DNA of 64,000 nt from Cellulosimicrobium cellulans (lineage in GTDB: Bacteria; Actinomycetota; Actinomycetes; Actinomycetales; Cellulomonadaceae). The first letter of the stretch is position 1; the number at the start of each line of letters is the position of its first letter. A model generated the notes under the pieces. It was not told the DNA's origin. It was given only the letters and a program-made list of their open reading frames with translations, and made no database searches. The position numbers and the translations under genes are program-made. Shown in pieces: positions 1 through 9,912 of the stretch. The DNA lies in the NCBI RefSeq assembly GCF_006539945.1, contig NZ_BJNZ01000010.1, positions 92,441 through 156,440 on the forward strand. The letters run 5' to 3'.

Positions 1-1979
1 GCGTTGTCCCACGCGCCGCCCGAGTTGGCGAGGAACACCGCCATGAGCACACCCGCACCGATCGCCCCGGCGAGGAAGCCGGCGAGCGGGCCGACGCCCA
101 GGCCGAACCCGACCGCGATGGGCGCGAACGCGGCGAGCAGACCCGGCGTCGCGAGCTCGCGCAGCGAGTCGCGCGTGCAGATGTCCACGACCTTGCCGTA
201 CTCCGGGCGCTCCTGGAACGTCATGATCCCGGGGTGCTCGCGGAACTGGCGGCGCACCTCGAAGACGATCGCCCCGGCGGCCCGCGTCACGGCGTCGATC
301 GCGAGGCCGGAGAACAGGAAGACCGTCGCGGCACCGAGGATCAGGCCCACGAGCGTGATCGGCGAGATGATCTGGTAGTCGAGCATGGCGGTGACGAGGC
401 CGCTGCCGACCGCCTCGACGTCGGCGAGCGCGTGGCTCACCGCGTCGGCGTACGACCCGAACAGCGCGGTGGCGGCGAGGACCGCCGTCGTGATCGCGAT
501 GCCCTTGGTGATGGCCTTCGTCGTGTTGCCCACCGCGTCGAGGTCCGTGAGGATCTGCGCCGCCTCCGCGTCGCCGTCGCCGGACTCGCCGACCGACATC
601 TCGTAGATGCCCTGGGCGTTGTCCGAGACCGGGCCGAACGTGTCCATCGCGACGATGACGCCGACCGTGGTGAGCAGCCCGCACCCGGCGAGCGCGACGA
701 GGAACAGCGCGAGCCACACCGAGCCGCCCGCGAGGAGGAACAGGCCGCAGATCGCGGCGGCGATCACGCCCGCCGTGTACACCGCGGACTCGAACCCGAC
801 CCCGATGCCGGACAGGACGACGGTCGCGGCGCCCGTGCGCGAGGTGGCCGCCACGTGCAGCGTCGGCTTCGACGTCGTGCCGGTGAAGTAGCCCGTGATC
901 CACAGGATGATGCCCGCGAGGACGATGCCGATGACGACCGCGAGGCTCGCGACGACGCGCGGGTCGGCGGCGATCCCCGACAGGTCGCCGAGGTCCGCCG
1001 TGCCGTCGAGCGCCGAGAACGACGACGGCAGGTAGACGAACGCGGCGACCGCGGCGAGCACCGCGCCGATGAGCGCGGAGAGGTAGAACCCGCGGTAGAT
1101 GGCCTTGAGCCCGTTCTCCTGGCCGCGCACGCGCGTGATGAAGACGCCCAGCACGGCGACGAGCGCGCCGATCGCGGTGACCACGAGCGGGAAGACGAGG
1201 CCCTCCTCGCCCATGGCCGCCTTGCCGAGGATGAGCGCCGCGACGAGCGTCACGGCGTACGACTCGAAGAGGTCGGCGGCCATGCCGGCGCAGTCGCCCA
1301 CGTTGTCGCCCACGTTGTCCGCGATCGTCGCCGCGTTGCGCGGGTCGTCCTCGGGGATGCCCTGCTCGACCTTGCCGACGAGGTCCGCACCGACGTCGGC
1401 CGCCTTGGTGAAGATGCCGCCGCCGACGCGCATGAACATGGCGAGCAGCGCGGCGCCGAAGCCGAAGCCCTCGAGCACGGCCGGCGCGTCGCCCTTGTAG
1501 ATCAGCACGACCCCCGCGGCACCGAGCAGGCCGAGGCCGACGACCGACATGCCGACGACGCCGCCCGTCCGGAACGCGATGCGCGCGCCCTCGGTGCGTC
1601 CGCCGGGCCGGGTCGCGGCCGACGCGACGCGCACGTTGGCCCGCACCGCGAGCCACATGCCGAGGTAGCCGATGGCCGCCGAGAACCCGGCGCCGACGAG
1701 GAACGCCACCGAGCGCCCGACGCGGATGCCGCCGTCACCAGGCAGCAGGAACAGCAGGCCGAAGACGATCACCGCGAACAGGGCGAGCGTGCGGAACTGG
1801 CGGCTCAGGTAGGCCCCGGCGCCCTCCTGCACGGCCTGGGCGATGTCCTGCATCTTCGCCGTGCCGTCGTCCGCGGCCAGGACCTGTCTGCGCAGGACGA
1901 ACGCGAAGACCAGCGCCACGAGCGCGATCACCGCGATGACGGCGACGATGGTGAGACTTTCCGAACCGAGCGTGAGCAT
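1..1979 (-). CDS. hppA: K+-independent proton-translocating pyrophosphatase, 3' end outside window
   Basis: Membrane-integral pyrophosphatase that hydrolyses PPi and pumps protons. About 660 residues are visible; the C-terminus lies beyond base 1. The start is fixed by AAGGAGG directly upstream of the ATG at 1979. Family motifs are visible: GGGIFTKAADVGADLVGKVE, then DNVGDNVGDCAGMAADLFE, and GNTTKAITKG near bases 495-535. The K and T in that last motif are the residue pair that separates K+-independent from K+-dependent enzymes, so this should be the K+-independent subtype. Many hydrophobic segments fit the usual 16 membrane spans. It is transcribed away from the divergent sigma-factor gene. 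Very sure of family; the subtype rests on published motif knowledge. Confidence 0.96.
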   Translation of the reverse strand, partial: MLTLGSESLTIVAVIAVIALVALVFAFVLRRQVLAADDGTAKMQDIAQAVQEGAGAYLSRQFRTLALFAVIVFGLLFLLPGDGGIRVGRSVAFLVGAGFSAAIGYLGMWLAVRANVRVASAATRPGGRTEGARIAFRTGGVVGMSVVGLGLLGAAGVVLIYKGDAPAVLEGFGFGAALLAMFMRVGGGIFTKAADVGADLVGKVEQGIPEDDPRNAATIADNVGDNVGDCAGMAADLFESYAVTLVAALILGKAAMGEEGLVFPLVVTAIGALVAVLGVFITRVRGQENGLKAIYRGFYLSALIGAVLAAVAAFVYLPSSFSALDGTADLGDLSGIAADPRVVASLAVVIGIVLAGIILWITGYFTGTTSKPTLHVAATSRTGAATVVLSGIGVGFESAVYTAGVIAAAICGLFLLAGGSVWLALFLVALAGCGLLTTVGVIVAMDTFGPVSDNAQGIYEMSVGESGDGDAEAAQILTDLDAVGNTTKAITKGIAITTAVLAATALFGSYADAVSHALADVEAVGSGLVTAMLDYQIISPITLVGLILGAATVFLFSGLAIDAVTRAAGAIVFEVRRQFREHPGIMTFQERPEYGKVVDICTRDSLRELATPGLLAAFAPIAVGFGLGVGPLAGFLAGAIGAGVLMAVFLANSGGAWDN

Positions 1980-2212
1980 CCGTCCTCCTTGACGAACCGC
2001 GCGACCGTCGCGCCGGTCCCCTGCCGGAGCGATGGGGGTGAGTCTACGCACGTGTGGCGCACGTCACGACCACTCGTGCAGGACGTCACAAACGCATCCC
2101 CGCCGCCCTCGGCGAGCCGGTCGCGGAAGAGGCTGCACCCGACCCCAACCGAACGCTCGCGACGGACGTTGAGAAGGGCGACGGTGTTCACGACGAGCAG
2201 GAGGCATGCGCG

Positions 2213-2746
2213 ATGGCGCGATGGGAAACGGTGCTGGACGAGATCGTCCGCACCCGGCGGAGGGCGCTCGTCGGTTACGCCTATCTCCTCACCGGGAACG
2301 CCACGGAGGCGGAGGACCTCGTCCAGGACGCCCTGTTCCGGACCTTTCGCCGCGGACGTTCTGCGACGGACTTCCAGCTCGCCGAGAGCTACGTCCGCCG
2401 CTCGATCGTCACGGCGTACCTCGACGGCACCCGCCGCCGCAAGCGGTGGGACGGTGTGCGCCATCTGCTCGATCCGCGCCCCGAGGTGCACGAGCCGACC
2501 CCTACCGAAGTGCGCCTCGACATCGTGGAGGCGCTCGGGGCGCTCTCGCCACGAGAGCGCGCATGCGTCGTCCTGCGGTACTTCAGCGACCTCCCCGTCC
2601 GCGACGTCGCCGCACAGCTCGGGATCGGCGAAGGGACCGTCAAGCGCTACCTCAGCGACGCGAACACCAAGCTTGCCGCCCGACTCGGCCCCGTCCGAGC
2701 GGCCGACGACGACCTGACCGTGACGAACCAGCGAGGTGCGCGATGA
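2213..2746 (+). CDS. ECF (SigE-like) RNA polymerase sigma factor
   Basis: Alternative sigma factor of 177 residues. Region 2 is recognisable near residues 20-45 (YLLTGNATEAEDLVQDALF) and region 4 near residues 105-155 (ALSPRERACVVLRYFSDLPV, then a helix-turn-helix with GIGEGTVKRYLS). I chose the ATG at 2213 because AGGAGG sits 8 nt upstream; the frame is open to 2054 but nothing there has a ribosome binding site. Its stop overlaps the start of the next gene (ATGA at 2743-2746), so the two are translationally coupled. The partner is membrane-anchored, suggesting regulation of the sigma factor by an envelope signal; this is inference. Confidence 0.93.
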   Translation: MARWETVLDEIVRTRRRALVGYAYLLTGNATEAEDLVQDALFRTFRRGRSATDFQLAESYVRRSIVTAYLDGTRRRKRWDGVRHLLDPRPEVHEPTPTEVRLDIVEALGALSPRERACVVLRYFSDLPVRDVAAQLGIGEGTVKRYLSDANTKLAARLGPVRAADDDLTVTNQRGAR

Positions 2747-4170
2747 ACCGGCCCATCACCGACGAGCCCTTCGACCTCGAGGGGGCCCTGCACTCCGCCG
2801 CGGACGCGGTACGGCCCACGACCGACGACGCGGTCGCCCGCGAGCGCCTGCACGGTGCCGTGCGGCGCGCCCGCCACCGCCGCGCGGGACTGGTCGGGAC
2901 CGCCGCCGCTCTCGCGCTCGTCCTCGGTGGCGTGGGCGTCACGGCGGCCTGGGACCGCAGTCCCGAGCCCCTCATCCCGGCGCCCGCGCCGAGCCCCGAC
3001 CCCACGCCGACGGACCCTGGCCCCACGCGCCCGGCCGACTTCCCCGCGCCGGTGACCGAGGACGACCTCCGCTGCGGCAGCCCAGCCCCGGCCGCCACCG
3101 GCGCCGACCTGCTCGCGACCGCGACCATCGAGACCACTGCCCTGTCGGTGCCTTCGCCCGGGCTCGCCGACGTCGTCGCGCAGCTCAGGATCGAGGACGG
3201 CGCCGACGTGGTCGCGCTCGACCCCACGGTGCGCGCCGGCTACGTGCTGGTCCAGGACGGCACCATCGTGTCGACCACGGCCAGGTGGCCCAACCCGGCG
3301 CAGGACGAGGCACCTACCGAGCTCGCCGCGGGGTCCGTCGTCCCCCTCACCCTCTCCGTCGACTCCTTCGCCGTCTGCGACCTCTACGGGGTGGGCGAGT
3401 CGCCCTCGCTGATGCCGGGCGAGTACGAGCTCGCCGTCATCGTGCCGTGGACCGTCCTGCCCCACGCGGCGGAGACCCACGACGACGGGGAGTCACCGTC
3501 GGGCGCGAGCGACGCTGCGCCGCTCTTCGACGGCTGGCTGGTCTCCAGCACCGTGCCGGTCGTCGTCGAACCACCGGACCAGCCCGGGCAGGACGAGGGG
3601 TCCGAGGCTCCGGACCCCCTCGGGCACGCGGCCACGGGCCCGTCCACGACGTTCCCGTCCGGGCCCACGTCCGCCGATCTCGAGTGCGGCATGCCGGCAC
3701 CCACGCCGTCGACCTCGCTCCTCGCGTACCTGGCTCGACCGGGGGTGATCCAGGTGGGGGCGGGCACGACCACGACGCGTGCCTCGATGCTCTACGGCGA
3801 CTCGCTCGCCCAGGTCCGGGCTGCCTACCCGACCACGGCGAGCGCCTACGTCGTGGTGCGCGACGGCCTGATCGTCAGCTCCACGAGGTCGAGCTCCCGG
3901 ACGTCGGCGGACCTGCGGACCACGGTGCTCGCTGCCGAGGAGCCGGTGCCGTTCGAGTACTCCACCGAGATCCGCTGTGACGACGGCGCCGCCACGGGAG
4001 GGACCCTCGCTCCCGGTACGTACACCTACTACGGGCTCCTGCCCTGGACGATCACGTCGTACCGCCTGATGCAGAAGGACGGCTCCTGGGGTGCCACCCA
4101 GACCGCCGACGACGCTCCTCTCTTCGAGGGCTGGCTGATCTCCGAGCCGGCGTCGTTCGTCGTCCGCTGA
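2743..4170 (+). CDS. Membrane-anchored protein with duplicated extracytoplasmic domain, possible sigma regulator
   Basis: 475 residues, family not recognised. Layout: short cytoplasmic N-terminus of about 45 residues, one membrane segment near 46-68, a Pro-rich linker, then two related extracytoplasmic domains of about 200 residues. Both open with a CG.PAP motif (C111 and C315), contain a second cysteine (C212 and C412), and end with APLF(D/E)GWL(V/I)S followed by a V-rich strand. Two cysteines per domain fit one disulfide each. It overlaps the sigma-factor stop by 4 nt. Position and topology suggest an anti-sigma or sensor role, but there is no HxxxCxxC zinc anti-sigma motif, so that function is inference only. 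Confidence 0.8.
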   Translation: MNRPITDEPFDLEGALHSAADAVRPTTDDAVARERLHGAVRRARHRRAGLVGTAAALALVLGGVGVTAAWDRSPEPLIPAPAPSPDPTPTDPGPTRPADFPAPVTEDDLRCGSPAPAATGADLLATATIETTALSVPSPGLADVVAQLRIEDGADVVALDPTVRAGYVLVQDGTIVSTTARWPNPAQDEAPTELAAGSVVPLTLSVDSFAVCDLYGVGESPSLMPGEYELAVIVPWTVLPHAAETHDDGESPSGASDAAPLFDGWLVSSTVPVVVEPPDQPGQDEGSEAPDPLGHAATGPSTTFPSGPTSADLECGMPAPTPSTSLLAYLARPGVIQVGAGTTTTRASMLYGDSLAQVRAAYPTTASAYVVVRDGLIVSSTRSSSRTSADLRTTVLAAEEPVPFEYSTEIRCDDGAATGGTLAPGTYTYYGLLPWTITSYRLMQKDGSWGATQTADDAPLFEGWLISEPASFVVR

Positions 4171-4247
4171 GCGACCCCGGCCCCGGCCCCGGCGACGCTG
4201 GTAAGGACCGCGGGGCGCGCGTGGTGGCGCTCCCGACGGACGCACGA

Positions 4248-5018
4248 TCATCCCACGGCGCTCGCGGTCCCCCGACGGCCGGCCCCCCGCGCGAGGTGCG
4301 CGACGACGTCGGGCCGGGTGAGCGGGAACAGGTGGCCCTCGCCCGCGAGGCCGACGCGCGGGACGGCGAGCCGGTCGGAGAGCTCGCGCTGCTGGCGCAG
4401 GAAGCGCGCGCTCGCCCGGAGCCCGGTGACGAGCAGGGGTTGGACGGACGGCGGGAGGGCGCGACCGTCGTCGAGCAGGGCGCGCACGCGAGGTGCCTGC
4501 TCCCAGCTCGCGAACCACTGGTGGGCGAGCGCCGTCCACGCGTCGCGGGATCCGTAGCGGGCGCGGGAGACGTGGCGCGTGAGGCGGTCCGGCCGACGCG
4601 CGACCACCCGGACGCCCACACGGCGCAGCTCCGGTCCGGTCACGGCGAGGCCGGCCGCGAGCACGCTCGCCGCCGCGGTGCCCGCCCGGGCCAGTGCGCG
4701 CCCCGTGTGCAGCGCCGGGAGGTGCGCCTCCCACGGGCTCGTCGGGTCGAGCAGCACGAGACGGCGGACCTCGTCCGGGTGGAGCAGCGCCCACTCGAGC
4801 GCGGTGAGCCCGCCGACGGAGTGCCCGACGAGGTCGACGGGCTCGGACCCGTCGACGCCGAGCGCCGCGCGCACCGCGGCGACCGGTCCTGTCACGGGGA
4901 CGCGCCACGCGTCGAGGACGCGGACGTCGTCGGTGCCGCCCGGGGACCCGAGGGCGCGCGCGAGAGGGGCGAAGTCCTCGGGGGTCAGGGCGAGGCCCGG
5001 CAGGACGACCCAGGTCAT
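4248..5018 (-). CDS. Alpha/beta-hydrolase fold protein
   Basis: 256-residue alpha/beta hydrolase. The nucleophile elbow GHSVGG near residue 80 gives the serine, DPTSPW lies near residue 110, and a late GEGHLFPLTRP near residue 235 carries the likely catalytic histidine. No signal peptide. The start at 5018 (MTWVVLPGLAL) puts the first beta strand at the N-terminus as usual and has GGAG upstream; an open extension to 5066 has no such support. Substrate unknown. It is divergent from the aminopeptidase gene 86 bases away. Confidence 0.85.
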   Translation of the reverse strand: MTWVVLPGLALTPEDFAPLARALGSPGGTDDVRVLDAWRVPVTGPVAAVRAALGVDGSEPVDLVGHSVGGLTALEWALLHPDEVRRLVLLDPTSPWEAHLPALHTGRALARAGTAAASVLAAGLAVTGPELRRVGVRVVARRPDRLTRHVSRARYGSRDAWTALAHQWFASWEQAPRVRALLDDGRALPPSVQPLLVTGLRASARFLRQQRELSDRLAVPRVGLAGEGHLFPLTRPDVVAHLARGAGRRGTASAVG

Positions 5019-5104
5019 GCGGACTCCGTTCTCCCCGTGCCACGCTCCGGCAACGGCCCCGACCACCCTACGGAGCGCTCCTGGGCGTGCGTAGGGTGGA
5101 GCCT

Positions 5105-6502
5105 GTGTCGACGCCCAGCACCCCCGTGACCGACCCGACCCCCCACGAGCGCGCGCACGCGCACGCGCTGGACCTCGCGACGTTCGTCGAGGCGTCCCCG
5201 TCGTCCTACCACGCGGCCCACGAGGTCGCGCGCCGCCTCGAGGCCGCCGGCTTCGAACGGCTCGACGAGACGGCGGCGTGGCCCTCGTCGACCGGCAACG
5301 GGGGCGACGGTCCCGCGGGCGGGCGGTACGTCGTCGTGCGCGACGGCGCGGTGATCGCCTGGGCCGTGCCCGCGGGCGCGACCGCGACGACGCCGTTCGC
5401 GGTCCTCGGCGCCCACACCGACTCCCCCGGCTTCAAGCTCAAGCCTCGGCCGAGCACCGGGCGCGAGGGCTGGTGGCAGGCCGGCGTCGAGATCTACGGC
5501 GGTCCGCTGCTCAACTCGTGGCTCGACCGCGAGCTCGAGCTCGCCGGGCGGCTGGTGACGTCGGACGGCGTCGAGCACCTCGTGCGCACCGGGCCGCTCC
5601 TGCGCATCCCGCAGCTCGCGATCCACCTCGACCGGGCCGCGAACGACGGGCTCACGCTCGACAAGCAGCAGCACACGCAGCCCGTGTGGGGGCTCGCGTC
5701 GGCGTCGGGGCCGGCCGGGTCCGACGCCGTGGGCGCGTCCCACGGGACGAGCGGCGGGGACGTGCTCGCGGAGCTCGCGCACCACGCGGGCGTCCGGGCG
5801 AGCGAGGTCGCCGGGTACGACGTCGTCGTCGCGGACACGCAGTCGCCGCGCGTGTTCGGCGCGCACGGGGCGTTCTTCGCGTCCGGGCGGCTCGACAACC
5901 TGCTCTCCGTGCACGCGGGGCTCGTCGCCCTGCTCGAGGTCGCCGGCTCGCCCGACCGTCCCGTCGAGGGCGACGTGATCCCGGTGCTCGCGGCGTTCGA
6001 CCACGAGGAGATCGGCTCGGAGTCGCGCTCCGGGGCGTCGGGCCCGTTCCTCGCCGACGTGCTCGACCGGGCCGCGGCCGGCCTCGGCGCGACGGAGGAG
6101 GAGCGGCACCGCCAGCTCGCGGCGTCGCTGTGCGTGTCGAGCGACGTCGGACACTCGGTGCACCCCAACTACCCGGAGCGGCACGACCCCGCGAACCGGC
6201 CCCTCGCGGGCGGCGGGCCGATCCTGAAGATCAACGCCAACCAGCGGTACACGACCGACGCGCACGGCGCGGCGGCCTGGGTGCGGGCGTGCGCACGGGC
6301 CGGGGTGCCGAGCCAGGAGTTCGTGTCGAAGAACACCGTGCCGTGCGGCTCGACGATCGGCCCGCTCACGGCGACGCGCCTCGGCATCCGCACGGTCGAC
6401 GTGGGCGTCCCGATCCTCTCGATGCACTCCGCGCGCGAGCTCACCGCCGTCGTCGACCCGTGGTACCTCTCCCGCGCAGTGGTCGAGGTCTTCCGCGGCT
6501 GA
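5105..6502 (+). CDS. apeB: M18 family aminopeptidase
   Basis: Cytosolic zinc aminopeptidase of 465 residues, normal length for M18 enzymes, which prefer acidic N-terminal residues. Metal and catalytic signatures are visible: HTDSPGFKLKP near residue 105, FDHEEIGSES near residue 300, SSDVGHSVHPNYPE near residue 350, and a C-terminal SMHSARE with the last ligand. The start is taken at GTG 5105 rather than an in-frame GTG at 5087, because TAGGGT at 5092-5097 is a -10 box placed 7 nt before 5105, giving a leaderless mRNA. Stand-alone gene, convergent with the SRPBCC gene. Confidence 0.92.
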   Translation: MSTPSTPVTDPTPHERAHAHALDLATFVEASPSSYHAAHEVARRLEAAGFERLDETAAWPSSTGNGGDGPAGGRYVVVRDGAVIAWAVPAGATATTPFAVLGAHTDSPGFKLKPRPSTGREGWWQAGVEIYGGPLLNSWLDRELELAGRLVTSDGVEHLVRTGPLLRIPQLAIHLDRAANDGLTLDKQQHTQPVWGLASASGPAGSDAVGASHGTSGGDVLAELAHHAGVRASEVAGYDVVVADTQSPRVFGAHGAFFASGRLDNLLSVHAGLVALLEVAGSPDRPVEGDVIPVLAAFDHEEIGSESRSGASGPFLADVLDRAAAGLGATEEERHRQLAASLCVSSDVGHSVHPNYPERHDPANRPLAGGGPILKINANQRYTTDAHGAAAWVRACARAGVPSQEFVSKNTVPCGSTIGPLTATRLGIRTVDVGVPILSMHSARELTAVVDPWYLSRAVVEVFRG

Positions 6503-6575
6503 CCCGTCCCCGCAGGCCCCGCCGAGCATGCGGCGGACTCCCGTCGCACGACCCTGACGGGGCACCACCGCACGG

Positions 6576-7235
6576 TCAGCGGGGTGCGGCGGCGTGCTCG
6601 GCGCGGGCGCGGACGCCGCGCAGCATCTTCTGCGTCATGAGGAAGCTGACCGGCTGCACCGCCTCGACGACGGCCCGGCCCGCGGCGCCCAGCGGCAGGT
6701 AGCGCTCGCGGACCAGCAGGCGCGACCGGGCCGTGCCGTCCTCGCCCGGCGGCAGCGCGCGGACGACGAACGCCCACGAGAACCGGAACGGCATCGAGTC
6801 CGGCTGCCCCGGTCCCGGGGCGCCGAGCAGCACGAGGTGCGAGGCCGGCTCGAGCGCGGCGACGCGCAGGACGGCCTCGTCGGCGAGATGGACGTCGTCG
6901 CCCACGGCCAAGCCCTGCCAGCGCTCCTCGATCGCGTCGGCACTACGGATGTCCAGGCCGACCAGGTTCTCCAGCGCGTCGTACGAGTAGAACCCGCCGC
7001 GACCCTGGCCGAGCTGCACCAGCCACGGCCAGACCCCCGACGGCGGCGCGTCGACCGTGACCGCCCGCGTCGCGACGACGGCGCGCGCGTCGGGCACGAG
7101 GTCGTCGCCCGGGAGCACGCACTCGTGCTCGCCCTCCCACGTGCCCCACGTCTGGGTCATGCGCCGGGTGAGCAGGAGCGCCCCGACGGCGAGCGCCGCC
7201 GTCGCCACGACCCGGACCCCACGCACCGCTCCCAT
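6576..7235 (-). CDS. SRPBCC (START-like) family protein with N-terminal membrane anchor
   Basis: 219 residues. One hydrophobic segment near residues 5-23 is followed by a SRPBCC-type lipid- or ligand-binding fold: VDAPPSGVWPWLVQLGQGRG near residue 60, then YDALENLVGLDIRSAD, and a hydrophobic C-terminal helix. Similar proteins are common in actinobacteria without an assigned ligand. ATG 7235 is the start that gives the membrane anchor right after the initiator; the frame is open further up but that part is charged and low-complexity. Confidence 0.78.
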   Translation of the reverse strand: MGAVRGVRVVATAALAVGALLLTRRMTQTWGTWEGEHECVLPGDDLVPDARAVVATRAVTVDAPPSGVWPWLVQLGQGRGGFYSYDALENLVGLDIRSADAIEERWQGLAVGDDVHLADEAVLRVAALEPASHLVLLGAPGPGQPDSMPFRFSWAFVVRALPPGEDGTARSRLLVRERYLPLGAAGRAVVEAVQPVSFLMTQKMLRGVRARAEHAAAPR

Positions 7236-7338
7236 GACCCGATCCTCGGCCGCGCGCCGTGCCCGGCGCGAGGGCCGGAGGTCCCGAGCGTGGCCGCCCC
7301 TCGGCCGAAGGGTGGGCCGGAGGTGGGAGACTCGGAGC

Positions 7339-9912
7339 GTGCCGCACGCCCCCGCCCCCACCTCCCTGCGACCGACGAGCGCGGCCCTGCTCGACGTGCT
7401 GCGCGCGGGCGGGCGGCGCGACGAGCGGCTGCTGCACGTGCGCGAGCTGCCCGCGCGAGAAGGCGCGCAGGCAGAGTGGCCGGGGTGGGCCGACGCGTCG
7501 CTCGTCGCGGGCTACCGCGCGCTCGGCGTCGACCGCCCGTGGGAGCACCAGGTCATCGCGGCCGACGCCGCATGGTCGGGCCGCCACGTGGCGCTCGCCA
7601 CGTCGACGGGGTCCGGCAAGTCGCTCGCGTTCTGGCTGCCCGCGCTCTCGTCGGTGCGGGCGGACGCCGCCGCGCGCGTCATGGATCCCGGCCGCATCGA
7701 GTCGGTGGTCCGGCGGGGGTCCGTGCTCTACCTGTCGCCCACCAAGGCGCTCGCCGCGGACCAGCTCTCGGGGCTCCAGCGGCTGCTCGACGCGGCCGGG
7801 ACGCGCGACGTGCGGGTCGCGACGTGCGACGGCGACACGGGGCAGGACGAGCGGCGCTGGGTCCGCGAGCACGCCGACGTCGTGCTGACCAACCCGGACT
7901 TCCTGCACTTCGCTCTCCTGCCGTACCACCGCGGCTGGTCGCGGCTGCTGCGCGACCTGCGGTACGTCGTCGTCGACGAGGGCCACGCCTATCGCGGGGT
8001 GTTCGGCGCGCACGTGTCCCTCGTCCTGCGACGCCTGCGACGGCTCGCCGCGCACTACGCGCGCGAGGGCGACCGGCCGCCGACGTTCGTCGTCGCGTCG
8101 GCCACGACCGCCGACCCCGCGACGAGCGCCGCGCGCCTCGTGGGCGTCGAGCCCGACGACGTCGTGACGGTCGCGCAGGACACCTCGCCCGCGGGGCGCA
8201 AGACGTTCGCGCTGTGGGAGCCGCCGGTAGTCGTGGGCTTCGACGCGGCGTCCGCCGCCGGTCCCGCCGAGGGGCACGACGACGACCCGACCGTCCCGAC
8301 GTCCGTCGACGCCGCACCGGAGCACCCGCGGCGCAGCGCGACGGCCGAGGCAGCGGACCTGCTCGCGGACCTCGTCATCGCGGGCGCGCGCACGCTCGCG
8401 TTCACGCGCTCGCGCCGAGGCGCGGAGTCGGTCGCGGTCCAGACGCAGGACAGCGTGCGTGTCGTCGACCCGCGGCTCGTCCGGCGCGTCGCCGCCTACC
8501 GCGGCGGGTACCTGCCCGAGGAGCGGCGCGAGCTCGAGGACGCCGTGCGCACGGGCGACGTCCTGGGCCTCGCGACGACCAACGCGCTCGAGCTCGGCGT
8601 CGACATCTCGGGCCTCGACGCCGTCCTCATCGCGGGGTGGCCGGGTACCCGCATGTCGGTGTGGCAGCAGGCGGGCCGCGCCGGGCGCGCCGGTGCGGAC
8701 GGCCTCGTGGCGTTCGTCGCCCGGGAGGACCCGCTCGACACCTTCCTCGTGCACCACCCCGAGGCCGTGTTCGACGCCCCGCTCGAGGCGACCGTGTTCG
8801 ACCCCGCGAACCCGTACGTCCTCGCGCCCCACCTGTGCGCGGCCGCGGCCGAGAACCCGCTGCGCTCCGACGACCTCGTGGCGTTCGGCGACCCTGACGC
8901 CGTGCGCGGCCTGCTCGACGTGCTCGTCGCCCGCGGCGCGCTGCGCCGTCGCGCGTCCGGCTGGTACTGGACGCACGCGCAGCCCGCGTCGGGCATGACC
9001 GACCTGCGCGGGTCGGGTGGCGCGCCCGTGCGGGTCGCCGAGGCCCGCACCGGCCGGCTGCTCGGCACGGTCGACGCCGCGTCCGCGGACGGGTCCGTGC
9101 ACGACGGCGCGGTGTACGTCCACCAGGGGCGCACCTACGTCGTCGAGCACCTCGACCTCGCCGACCACGTCGCGCTCGTGCGCCGCCAGGACGTCGACCA
9201 CGGGACGTGGTCGCGGTCCACGACGTCCATCACGATCGTCGACGACCCCGCGGACGGGGACGTCGCCGCGGGGCGCGAGGTCGTCGAGCGGAGCTGGGGG
9301 CCGGTCGGCTGGGGCTACGGCCCGGTCGACGTGTGCTCGCAGGTCGTGAGCTTCCAGCGCCGCCGACTCCCGGACCTGCAGGTGCTCGGCACCGAGACGC
9401 TCGACCTCCCCGAGCGCACGCTCCCCACGATGGCCGTGTGGTGGACCGTCCCGCAGGCGGTGATCGAGGAGGCGGAGGTCGACGCCGACGAGCTGCCCGG
9501 CGCGCTGCACGCCGCCGAGCACGCGTCGATCGGTCTGCTCCCCCTCCTCGCGACGTGCGACCGCTGGGACCTCGGCGGAGTGTCCACGGCGCTGCACGCC
9601 GACACCGGCGAGGCGACCGTGTTCGTGCACGACGCCTACCCCGGCGGGGCCGGCTTCGCCGAGCGCGGGTTCGAGCTCGGCGCGACGTGGCTGCGCGCCA
9701 CGCGCGACGCCATCGCGCGCTGCCCCTGCCACGACGGCTGCCCGGCGTGCGTGCAGTCCCCCAAGTGCGGGTCGTACAACGCCCCGCTCGAGAAGGACGC
9801 TGCCGTCCGCCTGCTCGACGCCGTCATCGCCCACGCCCCGGAGGCCCAGGTTCTCGACCTCGGGAGCGACAGCCCCGACTCCACGAGAGACGGGCCTGAC
9901 CTCGCGAGGTAG
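7339..9912 (+). CDS. MrfA-like DEAD/DEAH helicase with C-terminal Cys-rich (MZB) domain
   Basis: 857-residue superfamily 2 helicase of the YprA/MrfA type, which in Bacillus repairs mitomycin C damage. Motif I is TSTGSGKSLAF (about residue 93), motif II DEGHAYRG, motif III SATTAD, motif VI QQAGRAGRAG. The C-terminus carries CPCHDGCPACVQSPKCGSYN, the four-cysteine metal site of this family. It corresponds to M. tuberculosis Rv3649, which also sits beside a tad locus. GTG 7339 is preceded by GAGACT at 7327-7332, so it is likely leaderless. The last 15 or so codons run into degenerate copies of the 21-nt repeat, and the TAG stop is itself part of a repeat unit. Confidence 0.93.
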   Translation: MPHAPAPTSLRPTSAALLDVLRAGGRRDERLLHVRELPAREGAQAEWPGWADASLVAGYRALGVDRPWEHQVIAADAAWSGRHVALATSTGSGKSLAFWLPALSSVRADAAARVMDPGRIESVVRRGSVLYLSPTKALAADQLSGLQRLLDAAGTRDVRVATCDGDTGQDERRWVREHADVVLTNPDFLHFALLPYHRGWSRLLRDLRYVVVDEGHAYRGVFGAHVSLVLRRLRRLAAHYAREGDRPPTFVVASATTADPATSAARLVGVEPDDVVTVAQDTSPAGRKTFALWEPPVVVGFDAASAAGPAEGHDDDPTVPTSVDAAPEHPRRSATAEAADLLADLVIAGARTLAFTRSRRGAESVAVQTQDSVRVVDPRLVRRVAAYRGGYLPEERRELEDAVRTGDVLGLATTNALELGVDISGLDAVLIAGWPGTRMSVWQQAGRAGRAGADGLVAFVAREDPLDTFLVHHPEAVFDAPLEATVFDPANPYVLAPHLCAAAAENPLRSDDLVAFGDPDAVRGLLDVLVARGALRRRASGWYWTHAQPASGMTDLRGSGGAPVRVAEARTGRLLGTVDAASADGSVHDGAVYVHQGRTYVVEHLDLADHVALVRRQDVDHGTWSRSTTSITIVDDPADGDVAAGREVVERSWGPVGWGYGPVDVCSQVVSFQRRRLPDLQVLGTETLDLPERTLPTMAVWWTVPQAVIEEAEVDADELPGALHAAEHASIGLLPLLATCDRWDLGGVSTALHADTGEATVFVHDAYPGGAGFAERGFELGATWLRATRDAIARCPCHDGCPACVQSPKCGSYNAPLEKDAAVRLLDAVIAHAPEAQVLDLGSDSPDSTRDGPDLAR

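Noticed and set aside
234..2717. An 827-codon open frame on the plus strand
   Set aside because: It runs antisense through the pyrophosphatase gene; composition is Arg/Asp/Glu-rich low complexity, the usual GC-rich shadow.
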